Shown piece after piece: positions 12,301-24,381 of a stretch of DNA of 64,000 nt. Numbering within the stretch: position 1 is the first letter of the stretch; each line of letters begins with the position of its first letter. Origin of the DNA: Mytilisepta virgata. Its lineage: Eukaryota; Mollusca; Bivalvia; Mytilida; Mytilidae. The notes beneath the pieces were generated by a model. It was not told where the DNA came from. It did no database searches and saw only the letters and a program-made list of their open reading frames with translations. The stretch spans positions 31,248,580-31,312,579 of the forward strand of contig CM051510.1 in assembly GCA_028015205.1 (NCBI GenBank), in the 5' to 3' direction. Position numbers and translations under genes: made by a program.

Positions 12301-12947
12301 CCTTGAAATTAATTAGATCTTCTGATAAACAAAACTTTCTAATTTGTTCAGATTTTCTTTCATGTTTATTGGCTATAGAAAGTCAAAAGTATAAAGGCCC
12401 TTTAATATCACACATTATTGAATTCTATAAAAGGTTTGTCCATATGGGTTAACACATAATCTTTTTCTGGATACCAAGTCATATTGGTATAAGAGGAAAC
12501 ACAGTTGTAGATAGGATAGCGAAGGATGCTTTAGACGACCCCGTTACTAATGTGTCAGGGCCATATACGGATTTTAAACCTTTGATTTTCAAGTATATTT
12601 TACGTCTGCGGTAGTTCCAGTGGGATCAGCTCACAGACAGTAAATTACATTGTATTAAGCCAATTGTTGGCAAGAATGTTTGTTTCTCTGCCAAAAGCCG
12701 AAGAGATCAAGTTGTTTTAACTAGATGTCGCATTGGCCACACCAGGACGACTCACTCTTTTATTTTAGAGTGTATACCCTGCTAATGTCGACATAGTATT
12801 GAACATCTTTTAATTGACTGTGTAGATAAATCCGACATTATTTGTCGGTACGACATAGTCAGCAATATGAGAGATTTGTTTACAAAGGTTGCTGGCAACC
12901 GTATATTACAATATTTAAAGGACGTGGGACTATACTCGAGAATATAG
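9364..12947 (+). pseudogene. LINE ORF2: endonuclease, reverse transcriptase, RNase H (multiple frameshifts)
   Basis: Starts MNNIVQWNCRGLK at 9364. Endonuclease motifs follow in order: QETH (about 9465), YNPP, MGDFNAH (about 9750) and GSDHFPI (about 9980), spread over three frames. RT: CGPDDIHYTPLKHL, NYRPIALT, FRQGRSTLDHL, FFDLEKAYDTIW, VTQGSI and YVDDF (about 11290). YVDD replaces the more usual FADD. RNase H: TNGSK (about 12180), AEARAIILAL, CSDFLSCL and WIPSHIGIRGN with a stop just before it. The C-terminal Cys/His cluster is near 12780-12830. At least six frame changes or stops are present. In life the protein nicks DNA and copies element RNA by target-primed reverse transcription. Confidence 0.85.
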
Positions 12948-12960
12948 TCTGTCTGACTGT

Positions 12961-15900
12961 ATTCCTGATTATAGTCTATATCCAGAATTTTAATTTGTTA
13001 TATGTTTTGACTTAATTTATTGATTGTATTAATTTGTCTGATAGCGTTTCTGGGATATTTTGCAAGGTATTTGTCTGATAGCGTTTCTGTTATTTTTTGC
13101 AAGTCTGTGATATTGGAAATGTTTTGTAACGTTTTGTCACATATGTATTTTATTGTTTATACTGTCATTTATATTTTATTTGTAAATAGTCTATTGGTTT
13201 TAGATGCTGTATTTAATTTTAATCAGCTCCATTTCAAATTAGTTCTTGCCGTTATATTGAAGAGCAAATTCAAAAATGCCTATATTAATAAAAGGGTAAA
13301 GCCAAAACTATCTAAGGACAAACTAATATTATTTTTAACAGTTTACGTGAAATGAACATAAAATTTATTAATTAGGGTGAAATTAACGTAAATTTGACTT
13401 ATAAACTCGATTAATATTAAATATTTAAATTTGATATAATACTTGATTGAATAAAATGATCCAACACTACATTGTATAATTTACTATTGAGAAAATTTTA
13501 CCTATTAAAAATAAGGAAAATTTTCCTTTCACTATTTCATTCATCAGTGGTTATGTGTCAATTCTGACCAAATTGAAAAAAAAAGAAATACCAAGATGTT
13601 AAATTTCAGCTTCCTTAATATGAATGAGTAACTGCCTCTTAATACATTAAGAATTACCTTCATCTCGGCCAATTTAACTTGAAATTAAAGAATCCTGTGA
13701 TATGTTAACTTCTACTTTATATCTAGACGCATACAATCATTTTTAAAAGAGATAATGGAACAGAAACCTTATGACAGATTTTATGTGTAGATTTTAATTT
13801 CCATTTATGAACTTCCCCCATCTCAGCACTTACATGCATCTTTCTAATAAAAAATGTCTCCATGTATTGGCACAAGTAGTTTTTTTTGAAGAAGGAATCT
13901 TACCTTCATCGTCTGTCACAATGAGCTTAATTACAGTATGAACATTTCGCTTTTTTGGCATTTGGAAGATTCATCGTTATTGGTCGGATTCAGACTTGGT
14001 GAAAATACCGAAAAAATCCTTATTTGTCAAGTTTTCATGTATATTGTGTATAGGAATGACATTTGTAGTTTTACTGATGCCTCTAATACATCAATCGATT
14101 AAAAAAATCGTTGATATTTGGAACAGCTCATCGAACAATTCACTATCAACATAAGGTAATATTGGATTCTTGTGCACATTCATATGGCTGTGGGAAAATG
14201 CGACAATCTGAAAGGAAACCAAAATAATATTAAAACATAAATACTTTCAAATACTCAATTAAAACTCAACGTGTAACTGTTACTCGGCAATATTCAAATG
14301 TCTGATTATAGGATAATAACCATAGAGCCATGCCTGGGTTTACAGATAAAATTATAACAGAAACAGTTACAATATCGTACAAATGTTGAAACACAATCTA
14401 TACTGGATTAAGTCCACTATGACGTTACGATATTGTTGTCTAGAATAACACTTGATTTGTACATTGAAAATGAACAACTTGAGTAAATCTGGAAATCACT
14501 CGTTATGTTCAAGGTCATAAATTCAAATTAATTCAAAGTAAACAAGAAATGAGATGTGAATTGACAATAAACCGGATTTTCCCTCGACAATGTTTTGTTC
14601 GGAATATTGTTAGACTAATGACAGTATATCCTGTTAAAAAGTTCGAAACCATATCGAAATCTGATTCATTGCCCTAGATGAAAGGTATTGTATGCATGTA
14701 TTGTTTATTATTATTGTGGAGTTTGAATATCTGTTTTTTCGGCTAATTGTAAAAAGTTAACCTAAAGCGATGAATAACCAAAAATATAATAAAACAAAAC
14801 AATTGGATTCTGATTAAATGAAGTAATTACAAAGTAACAAATTTGTCATTTTTCTTATCAAAATTTAAATATGTATATGTACGTTTCAAAAATGTGGTAT
14901 TAATAGTAGTTTTCAGATAAATTTACCTATAAATGCTTGTGTACTTTTAGTTAGAAAAAATAGTGATGAAGAATTTAGGAGTACTGACTTCGACCCCTTT
15001 CATTATTACATACTAATGTTGTATAACACCGACTGTATATCCGAGATGACGAAAAGGTGCAGCCGAGGCTATTATTTTGCGTGTTAAGTGAAAACACTAT
15101 TATTATTATTATTATTATTATTATTTTTATCATTATTATTTTAATCCCTACTGTAATTTTCAGTTAATGTCTATTAAATTATTAAATGTATTCACTGTTC
15201 CATTTCCGTGATGTTTCTTAATACTAAAAAAATAATAGTCATTCTGCTCATTTCACTGCTTCAAAGAAAGTGACGTTGTTAGTATCGCCTGACGCCGTGG
15301 TGACGCTCCGCATACTGCATATGACAATTACAGCAGAGTGCATTAATATCGATGCCAAAATAGCGTTTAGACGACTAGAACATTCCTTTGTCTATTAATT
15401 GCATACAATGTTCGCAACATAACTCAAGACCTTGCGATTGTACAAATTACATCTACAGTCCCTGTGGCAGTATTTTTACCACTGATTGAAACACCGTCGC
15501 AGGGCACGAGGTTTCTTCTTAAAGGGCCAAAATATCGCCTTACTTCCAAAATATGAATTTATGAAATTGTCTTATAAATAGTAAACAGTGATGCAGTTAC
15601 CAAATAATGACAAGCGTGTATTAAATACATGTAAATCCAAGAATAAAGTTTTGAGTTTATAGAGAAACCAATGCATGCGATATACAGATATAAACTAACA
15701 CTGATAGGTTATCTTACATAGAATTAAAAGCATAATAATTAAGTGTGACAGTTGTAAAGCTTTTGTTCAGTCATAAAAAGAATGAAAAGTACAGTTGTTG
15801 GGTTAGCGATGGCTTGATCAAGGCTTTACACTTTTTGCTGGGCAAAATCATTTTATTCGTTGTGGCAAATAATGTGGTTACAAATTTTGAATGGTAAAAC

Positions 15901-16817
15901 ACAGGACTATGATAAATTAAACTGATATCTTTAACACCAACTGCATATATCTTGATGATCTTATTACTGTTAATATTCCCTAGTTTCTAAACATGCAAAA
16001 AAACATTTATCCATAAGAGCTACAATTAGACGAAGCTAATATTAATATTAAGTGCTGTTCCTTTTAAAATCATACCATTAATGATGAAAATTGCAAAATA
16101 TATACTAAAGTTTATGATAAAAGACACAATTTTATTTCTTCAATTATAGTAGAGTTCTTTTAAAACGAATCCTAGCGCGTTCTCGGTCTCATTGCTTTAT
16201 TAGTATCTACAGTTTACAAATGTATCCGATTTAAATAAATATGTTTGACCACCGAATGTAGAGATCGGATATAACAGTAGAACGTCTTTTGATTGGATAT
16301 TACTGACAAGCAGGAAAATATGAATGTAATCAAAATAAAGTTGATATGTTTTAAAATGGATTACTTGCTATGAGCATTTTTTTTATAGCAGTAAATAAAT
16401 GATGATGAAAAAGTTTGGATTTTGGAGAGAACACGTAATTTTCAAATACAATATCAACGTGAATATTTTATTTAGAAAGATGAAAATTTCCGTGCTTGTC
16501 CTTATCTAAACAATTTTTTTTCTTGAAGGTCAAATTCATACCGGAAAATATAAAAAACAAATTTGAAATGGCATCGTCACCAATATCGAAATTGCCCTGT
16601 AGATACCTATATGCATAGTTCATTATAATATAAAAAATGCAGACTACTTCCCCCGACATTATAAAGCTTCCTCAAAGTTTCTAGTATGTTATATCAATAC
16701 TGTGTAAAAATCTAGAAAAATTTATAATAAAAAATTTTTTGCTAAGTATATGTATATTTTTGATAATTTTTTTTATTTCTTCATAATATTTTCAAACATT
16801 TTTTCCCTACATATTGT
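12961..16817. other. Long intergenic stretch, no gene supported
   Basis: AT-rich. A short direct repeat (ttgtctgatagcgtttctg, at about 13034 and 13070) sits at the tail of the preceding LINE. An ATT microsatellite is at 15098-15125. A 58-bp minus-strand open piece with a good donor (13904-13961, MPKKRNVHTV...) is discussed under rejected items. Nothing else was recognised. Confidence 0.5.
15098..15142. repeat. (ATT)n microsatellite
   Basis: About nine perfect tat/att units from 15098 to 15125, continuing imperfectly to 15142. Confidence 0.9.
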
Positions 16818-16868
16818 AAAATAATAACAATCCAAAGACACTGATATTGGATATAGTAAATTTATACT

Positions 16869-16915
16869 ATGCTGTATACGACGCATTTCAAGGAGTTTCC
16901 TCTCATCAGCAGCAT
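16869..16915 (-). ncRNA. Type-I hammerhead ribozyme, intact core (locus 1, unit a)
   Basis: Read on the minus strand: stem I 5' strand AUGCUG (16915-16910), core CUGAUGA (16909-16903), stem II GAGG/CCUU with a 5-nt loop, core GAA, stem III AUGC/GUAU (one G-U) with triloop GUC, cleavage residue A17, and stem I 3' strand CAGCAU (16874-16869). All conserved core residues are present and stem I has six pairs. The predicted cut follows the UA of GUAUA. This is the best-formed copy. Self-cleavage is inferred from sequence only. Confidence 0.8.
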
Positions 16916-17244
16916 TAAAACCGAAACTTATAGACCAAAAACCAAACTTATATTAATCAAGAAGTACTCAACCAAAAATACCGAAATAGGAAGCCAAATT
17001 TCAGCTAAGGAGATCTACCATGTGCAATACAAGGAATGAACCCTTAGTTATTTTTATTATTTTTGAATTTTGCTAAATACTGGTAATTTCTGTAACAAAT
17101 CAATGAATAATCATGTCAGACAAGTCTGACGACTGGGTTGGCGAATACCCTCGGGGACCTAGGGTTCACCAGCAGAGGCATCATCCCAGGAGTTTCAAAA
17201 TAACAATCCAAAGATACTTATATTAGATATAGTAAATTTATACT

Positions 17245-17292
17245 ATGCTGTATAACGACGCATTTCAAGGAGTTACCTCTCATCAGCAGCAT
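17245..17292 (-). ncRNA. Hammerhead ribozyme (locus 1, unit b), stem III with one extra base
   Basis: Same stem I (AUGCUG/CAGCAU), CUGAUGA core, stem II and GAAA as unit a. An extra base in the stem III 3' strand (tataacgac on the plus strand instead of tatacgac) puts a bulge next to the cleavage site and should weaken it. Confidence 0.65.
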
Positions 17293-17424
17293 TAAAACCG
17301 AAACATTTTGGAAGACCAAAAACCAAACTTATATTAAACAAGAATTACTCAACCAAAAATACCGAAATAGGAAGCCAAATTTCAGCTAAGGAGATCTACC
17401 ATGTGCAATACAAGGAATGAACCC

Positions 17425-18408
17425 TGACAAATTATTCGTGACCCTGTTACTAGGTCATCACAAACGCAAATCAGTATTAATACCTCGGAATATAAATTCA
17501 TATAGTACTTTAAAATATAAATAATATACCCAATATCTTGAAGCAAAAAAATAATTCTTGAGGGCCAACGACTTCAATAATGAATTAAAAATTATCTTTT
17601 CTTCTAAAAAACTCCAAAATAACTAATTTTCGGCGACTTCCAATATGGTTGTAAACAAAAAGTAGCATGATTTGAGGCATCGAATTTTCCAATATTCTCT
17701 TGGAATGACTGATCGTATTTCCATACTATGAAAAATATGGTTAAATTTTGACCCCGGTAGAGTAAGCATTACACTAATATGTACAAAGTAAAGTCAAGAA
17801 ATACCAAAGGTATATTCGTCAATTTATCTTAAATCCCATGAAAAACCATTCAAGAACGACACTGTCCAAGCTCCTCAGTGGTGTAAACAAAAAAGGGGGG
17901 GAAGACTGAAATGTGAAACATTATTTTCAATAGAAAAGAATTATTATGCTTGTTTGGAAAGAACAAAAATTATTTCAGTACTCGGTATTCCATTTACATT
18001 ACGAATAAGACCCTTATCTAAAACAAACGGAATAAGGAAAGTTATTTATCAAGACTTGGACAGGCAATTTTTTACACACAGAAAAATAAAATAAATTTTG
18101 ATTTTCCAATATATAACACCCTTCCCCACCTTAAGATCTGAATTCTAACGAATTAGAAAAAAACGAAAAGGGGAGTAATCAGATCTTATCAATATGTATA
18201 TACAGAGAAAACATGCAACCAAAAAAAAAAAAAAAAAATAATTATTAAACCTCATGCAAAAAAAATATGATTGTCACTATATGTAAAGTCAAGAAATACC
18301 AAAGGGATATTCGAAGGAGAGAAAAATCGTTACAACTGACAAACTCCGGAGAACAACGAAGACAAGACCAAAACAATACATGCACTACAATTAAAAACTA
18401 AAAACGCC
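17425..18408. other. Repeat-rich stretch upstream of the Tx1-like LINE
   Basis: Contains two copies of gtcaagaaataccaaag (about 17793 and 18290). A 65-bp module at about 18052-18116 (acttggacaggc...aatatataac) recurs at 35811-35874. A segment at 18336-18401 (ctccggagaacaacga...aaaactaaaaac) is shared with 47359-47418. It may include the LINE's 5' untranslated region. A poly-A run is at 18219-18238. No protein gene. Confidence 0.5.
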
Positions 18409-19569
18409 ATGATAGCCGGTCGAAGTGCAGATGATCAAACTATTCACACTTCCCAAATCTCAACTGTAAAGCTCATCTTCATAAAAGAGTATGACATTTT
18501 TGGGACCACCAAACCACCAAAACAATTCTGGTTAAAACATGTTGAGGTGTACAAGGCTATAGGGCAGGTCATTCAGACACAATGCATTAGAGGGATACAA
18601 AGAATCCACAATATGTGGAGAATATATCTCGATAATGAAGAAGATAGATTGACAATCCTAACTCAAGGAATAGTCCTAAGAGAAAAGACAATCATGCTCC
18701 ATGCCCATAATCCAAGAGATTTTAGAATTGATACCATCACAGTCAGAGTCAAGAACATTCCCTTATCTGCTGATGATGGACAAATAGAAAGGGCCCTGAT
18801 CATCAGTAACATCCAACTAGTCAGTCTCACTAGAGAAAGATTGAGAGTGGATGGGAAACTCACTAATTGTGAGACTGGAGACAGGCTCATTGTGTGCAAG
18901 AAATTTGAAAGCCCTCTTCCTAAAACCATGAGGATAGGAAAATACACTGCAAGGGTCTTTCATTATGGGCAGGAAACAGATGAAGACAAATTCTTATGCA
19001 ACAAGTGCTTGCAAAAGGGACACACCCTAAGAAGCTGCCCTAATGACTGGACATGTAGAAAATGTAACCAGTCAGGGCACAAAATGTTGGAATGCCCAGA
19101 CTTGCTAGACAAGATTGCAAATAGAAAAGGTGAAGAAACCAATGAAAATGACAATAGTGAAATATCAGGAAGTACAATAACACAGCAATCCACTCAATAT
19201 AGACATAAAGCTGACTCAGATTCTGAAACAGAAGAGCAAGAACAATCCCAATCTCAGTCAATCCTAACAGCAAGCACTATGCAAGTTAAAGAGAAAACTC
19301 AGGAGAACATTGCAAACAAGAGATTAAGTAAAGTCAAACAAACACACAAGTCAGATGAGCCTCAAATAAAGAAACTTGGTTCATACACAGACTCACAAAA
19401 GACAAATTCAAAAAAGGGAAAACAAAAAACTAGTACGACAGGTGCTATCCCAAAACAGGCAGATATGTCAAGTTTTGTGACTCCAAGTAATAGACGCAAA
19501 GCCCAAGGTGACAAGAGGACCCCGCCAACTCCCCAAGATAGAGACAATAACAAAGTGCCTAAGACCTAA
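18409..19569 (+). CDS. LINE ORF1: RNA-binding protein with two CCHC knuckles (intact)
   Basis: 386 codons, uninterrupted. Residues about 10-180 form a domain with an RRM-like region (TVKLIFIKEYDIFGTTKPP; TITVRVKNIPLSADDGQIER, an RNP-type stretch). Residues about 195-230 hold two zinc knuckles, CNKCLQKGHTLRSCP and CRKCNQSGHKMLECP, both with all metal ligands. The rest is a charged, Ser/Gln/Lys-rich tail ending in basic clusters. It should bind element RNA and form the retrotransposition particle. The whole frame is open, unlike other element genes here. Confidence 0.8.
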   Translation: MIAGRSADDQTIHTSQISTVKLIFIKEYDIFGTTKPPKQFWLKHVEVYKAIGQVIQTQCIRGIQRIHNMWRIYLDNEEDRLTILTQGIVLREKTIMLHAHNPRDFRIDTITVRVKNIPLSADDGQIERALIISNIQLVSLTRERLRVDGKLTNCETGDRLIVCKKFESPLPKTMRIGKYTARVFHYGQETDEDKFLCNKCLQKGHTLRSCPNDWTCRKCNQSGHKMLECPDLLDKIANRKGEETNENDNSEISGSTITQQSTQYRHKADSDSETEEQEQSQSQSILTASTMQVKEKTQENIANKRLSKVKQTHKSDEPQIKKLGSYTDSQKTNSKKGKQKTSTTGAIPKQADMSSFVTPSNRRKAQGDKRTPPTPQDRDNNKVPKT

Positions 19570-20881
19570 TAAACAGTTACATTAAAATATTTTACCTATA
19601 ATTCAAAAAAAAAAACTTATAAAAAAATGTCATTTTTGTATAGAAATTTCCAGTTCTGCATGACAGAGGGATCCATGAACTGTAAGCTCTTAGCTTTTTT
19701 TTCTCTCTTATTCATGTTCATATATATGTACAGAGTATATGTTTGGAACTGGAACTATTTATGTATGTATTATTTATTAATGCAAGATTTACAAAGAGCA
19801 TGGCTCTTTCGTAAAAAAAAAAAAAAAAAAAAAAATTAAAAAAAATCTTAAGTTAAAGGAACAAAATATTATTTTGTAAACATGTACTTAAGATCAACAA
19901 GGGCTAGTGCAAATTTACAAGATGTGTATAACAAATACATCGTTATGTGGTTTTATCATCAGATTTTCATCTTAAAATCAACATTTAAGACAAATGTTAG
20001 AGTGAGGAGTGCAAACTCATTTAAAAAGTGCGAATTCAATAAAACTATTTTGTGTGTAAAAGTACGTAACGTATGTAACTGCATTACAAAGATATACTGG
20101 GTTTCCCCCTATCTATTTATAGAAAATCATTGATCAGCACGACCAATAATACTTGTAGAATATATGAAACAATTTATAAAATCAAATATACTATGAAGAG
20201 AATAATAATGTCAAATCGGAAACAAAACAAAAACAAAACAATAGTTAGGAGTCAATACAAAACATTTCAACTTACCTTCTTAAATTCATCTGTTTCATGT
20301 TTGAATCTACAAAATCCAAGTATATTAAACTATATACCGGATTCAATAATCAATTTACGAAGCCGAAATTGAATGACTTTCATGTTCTGCTTTGGAATAT
20401 ATGTCATATATGTACTGTTTCAAATATGCCCATAGTAATGACTTCTGTTATACATACTGAACATGAAAACTTCTCTTATATCCCGCTATATATATATAGG
20501 GAGAAAATATTGAATGTAAACAATAAGGCATTTTCAAAATAACGTAATATAGATGTCATTATTAAAATTTAATATAAAGATTACATGGGATTTATTTGTT
20601 TACAATTACTTAATAATTATAAGCATAATATATATTGTATGTATGAATTTTTTGCTTTATGATACAAAGGTAAAGCCAATTACGTTCGTCCAATAGCCAG
20701 TACATTTGTACTACGGAATTGTGTCTAATAGTAGATAAGTATCAAACAAAAGTTTACAGACAATCACGGAAATAGATTTATGTGTATTACCTTAAAAAAC
20801 AGGTGTCTTATGTTTAAATTTTACTGTATAATGATAATGTGTTGTATATACTAAGTATTTTTATAATTATTTTCATAATTT
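19570..20881. other. AT-rich gap between LINE ORF1 and ORF2
   Basis: Very AT-rich with a poly-A run at about 19814-19836 flanked by more A-rich sequence. Open readings here are low-complexity and resemble no protein. Possibly an insertion, or the 3' tail of one element copy followed by the start of another. Confidence 0.4.
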
Positions 20882-23437
20882 ATGTTAAAAAATATACATA
20901 TTTGTACCACGAATGTGAAAGGTTTCAGAGATAAACAAAAAAGGCACAGATTTTATTTGTGGATTAAGAATCAAAAATGTCAAATAATATTCATACAAGA
21001 GAGCCATTTTGACATAGAATTAGAAAATAATTTAAGCATAGAATCGAACTTTAAATATTATTACAGCCATGGAACTAGTTCTAGTAGGGGTGTAGCAATT
21101 CTCAAAGATGAAAATTTCTACTTTAAGTTTATTGACATGCATAAAGATGAAGAAGGGAGAATTTTACTAATAAATATTGAAGTAGAAAATATAATATACT
21201 CATTGATAAACATATACGGACCAAATATTGAATCTAATAGAAATAAATTTTATAAAAAGTAAATGACTTCATAAACAAGCATGCAATTGGAACTCTAATT
21301 ATGGGTGGAGACATGAATGACGCATTGTCCAACCTAGATAGAAAATCTAAAAATAATACTAAAACAGTCAAACCTGTTAATAGTCTAAAAACTTTAATAA
21401 AATCAAATAATTTAATTGATATTTGGCGACAATTAAACCCTAAAAAGATACAATTCACCTGAAAAGAGACAATTATAGTCAAGCTAACCGAATTGATTTA
21501 TTTTTAATAAATAAAGATTTTGTCTTAATGTTAAATCATGCGACATCAGACCAATAATTATAAAAAGCACAGATCATCAAGCTGTCTCATTAAAAATTCA
21601 TAGTGTTGCAGCAAAAAGTAAAGGACCTGGATACTGGAAATTAAATAATTCCATTTTAAGTGAAGTGATTTATCAAAACCAAATTAAGAAGTTGATAAAT
21701 AAATACAACAAACTGATGCAACAAAACAAGATGGATCTTGGTCTACTTTGGGATATGCTCAAGCTAGAAATGGAAGAATATAGCATACAATTTTGTAAAA
21801 ATATAGCAAAAACTAGGAAAAATGAAATAAACATAATAATTTAGAAAGTAAACTAGAAAAAGCATACGAATATAAAGCGAGGGGGGGGCACAAATAAGGT
21901 CAAAACAAGAATGGATTGAAAAAGGAGAAAAAAACAATGCATATTTCTTAGGCTTAGAAAAAAGTAGGCAAACCAAAAAAAATATTTTAAAATTAAAAGA
22001 TGGGAAAGGAAATGTTGTAATAAATCAAGAAAAAATATTAAAAATTGAAAGAGCCTTCTATGAAAAACTTTATTCTGAAGAAAACGAAGAAAACCATGAA
22101 AACTGTTTTGAATACATAAGAGATACTAATTTAAATCATAAACTAACTACGGAAGAAAGCAGTTCTTGTGATGGTTATGTAACTTTAGAAGAATTAACAA
22201 ATGCAATTAACAATCTGAAATCAAATAAAAGTCCAGGCATGGATGGACTAAGTGCAAATTTTTATAAAACATTCTGGCATTTACTGGGGCCTATTTTGGT
22301 CAATATCCTTAACTCAAGTTATGATAAACGAAAACTTCCTTTTTCACAAAGACAGAGTGTATTGAATTTGATATATAAAAAGAATGACCCATTAAACCTT
22401 TCAAATTATAGACCTATCTCCCTTTTAAACACTGATTATAAAATACTTTCCTATACTTTAGCCAATAGAATAAAAAAAGTTTTAAATGCAATCATAAATC
22501 CTGATCAAACAGGATACATTAAAAATAGATATATAGGTTTCAATCTTCGTCAGATACAGGATATTATTGATTATGCAGACCGTTTCAATGTAGAAGGGGC
22601 AATCTTATTTGTTGACTTTTCTAAAGCCTTTGACACACTGAATTGGACTTTTATGTATGAAACACTACAACATTTTGGATTTAATGACTTTTTTATTAAC
22701 TGGATTAAAACACTATATACTGATATAAATAGTTTGGTGATAAATAATGGATGGATTTCAGCCCCTGTGGGAATGCAAAGAGGTATCAAACAGGGATGCC
22801 CATGCTCTTCTATAATTTTCGTAACTGCAGTTGAAATTATGGCAAATCGGTTAAGAAATAATACTAATATTAAAGGAATAGAAATAAAACTGGACGGGAA
22901 AACACATAATCTCAAAATATCACAGTTAGCAGATGATACCACCATATTTTTGAAATCTAAGAAAGAAATACTTACTGCTTAAAACATAATAGAAATTTTT
23001 GGATCATTCTCTGGCCTCAAATTAAATAAAAGCAAGACAGAAGGTATTTGGATTGGAAAACTGAAACACTGTAAAGATAACATAGATAATATAAATTTCA
23101 CAGATAAACCAGTAAAAGTTTTAGGTCTATATTTTGGAGCTAATCAAAAAGAATGTGACTACCTTAATTGGGAAACCAAATTTGATAAAGCCAAAAATTT
23201 AATAAAGTCATGGGAAAAAAGAAATCTAACTCTATTAGGCAAAATACTTATTGTTAAAACTCTTATTATTCCTCAATTTACATATATTGCAAGTTCAACA
23301 GTGCTAAATAAACAGTATGTTGACCTACTAGAAAGAGAAATCTACAAATTTATATGGGATGGTAAAAAGGACAAAGTGAAAAGGAAAACACTGATAGCCA
23401 ACTATGAAAAAGGGGGACTTAAAATGATAGATATAAA

Positions 23438-24309
23438 AAGCTATTTTAAATCTTTGATAGTCAAATGGGTATTAAGGTTGTTAGAATCTACTACAGAAAA
23501 TTGGGCTTTAATACCAAAACAATTTTTTAATAAATATGGGGAAAACTTTCTTATATTTAAAATGAACATAGGTGAACAAAATTTAAAATTAATACAAAAT
23601 ATACAAGAAATCTCAGAATTTTACCTAGAAATTCTAAAATGTTGGATACAAGTAGGAGGTGGAGAAACTAAAATACCCAACAATTTCAGAAATATTAGGA
23701 AAGAAATAATTTGGGGAAATAAAAACATCAAATTCAAAAATAAACCATTAATTATGCTTAACAGGATAAACAGTGGCTTAATTTACATAAATGACATACT
23801 AGATGAAAAGGGAAATATCTCAGAAAATCACATATTTGACACTTTAAAAACAAAGCAGAATTGGATATCCGAAATTACTATTCTTAAACAATCTATTCCT
23901 AAAGATTGGATCAATATTTTAAATACTGAAAATTCCAGAAAAACTATTGTGAATATTAATAACAATAAAATAAGAATAAGAAAAATAGAAATGTCAATAA
24001 AAAACATAAACAATAAAACTATATATAATTTCTTCCTTGCAAATAAAACTGAAGAAAATATTGGGATTGAAAAATGGAAAAACATTTTAAAAACTGACTC
24101 CACGCAAATAGCAAAAACGCTAGAATTTACACATTATATAATAAATCTTAACAAATTCAAGGTTTACAGATGGAAGTTGATTAGCAATATTTTACCAAAT
24201 CAACAAAATCTTTATACATGGAAATTATCTGAAACACCTATGTGTCCTTTATGTAATCTTGCTGACACATACCAACATTTTTTTTAGAATGTAAATTAGT
24301 ATTCAATTT
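23438..24309 (+). repeat. Direct duplication within LINE ORF2, copy 1
   Basis: 872 bp, matching 24382-25252 base for base as far as I could follow by eye, apart from one T in a homopolymer. It covers the region C-terminal to RT up to the Cys/His knuckle and stops abruptly at attcaattt. Confidence 0.9.
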
Positions 24310-24368
24310 AAATGCAATCATAAATCCTGATCAAACAGGATACATTAAAAATAGATATATAGGTTTCA
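24307..24368 (+). repeat. Displaced 62-bp RT fragment between the duplicated copies
   Basis: Identical to 22481-22542 (tttaaatgcaatc...ataggtttca), from the RT core. The junction with copy 1 shares ttt. The junction with copy 2 has about a dozen A/T bases of filler. Confidence 0.9.
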
Positions 24369-24381
24369 TAAAAAAATATAT

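Larger units (their letters stand above)
6740..12960 (+). mobile_element. Non-LTR retrotransposon, I/Nimb-like (zinc-knuckle ORF1 + EN-RT-RNase H ORF2), inactive
   Basis: A full gene order on the plus strand: a GC-richer 5' region (about 6740-7890), ORF1 (about 7895-9360), ORF2 (9364-12947) with AP endonuclease, reverse transcriptase, RNase H and a C-terminal Cys/His motif. RNase H plus a three-knuckle gag-like ORF1 points to the I superfamily (I or Nimb) rather than Jockey, CR1 or RTE. The 5' region has two diverged copies of a module with atgtttgccgtgtg (about 6850 and 7513), perhaps repeated promoter units. Both ORFs are broken by frameshifts and stops, so it is dead. Exact ends and target-site duplication were not resolved; a poly-C run of about 15 lies at 6762-6777. 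Confidence 0.85.
16818..17424 (-). mobile_element. Retrozyme-like dimer with hammerhead ribozymes (locus 1)
   Basis: A non-coding repeat, sense on the minus strand, monomer about 376 bp, present here as about 1.6 units (hammerheads at 16869 and 17245 are 376 bp apart). In sense orientation it ends ...ggattgttatttt, the same 3' end as every other locus in the window. Its 5' end (17424) differs from the others. A tandem unit, one hammerhead per unit, a fixed 3' end and variable 5' truncation are what is known for retrozymes. Those are small non-autonomous retroelements copied from circular or multimeric RNA by a partner's reverse transcriptase. The partner is unknown. Confidence 0.75.

Noticed and set aside
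13520..13560. Minus-strand CTGATGA followed by GAAAGG, hammerhead-like
   Set aside because: No stem II, and stem I strands do not pair. A chance match.
13904..13961. Minus-strand 58-bp possible first exon (MPKKRNVHTVIKLIV, then TDDE, donor gaag|gtaag)
   Set aside because: Good donor and an in-frame ATG, but no recognisable family and no partner exon; too short to support.
22571..22945. Long minus-strand open frame across the Tx1 RT
   Set aside because: Antisense shadow of the RT coding sequence.
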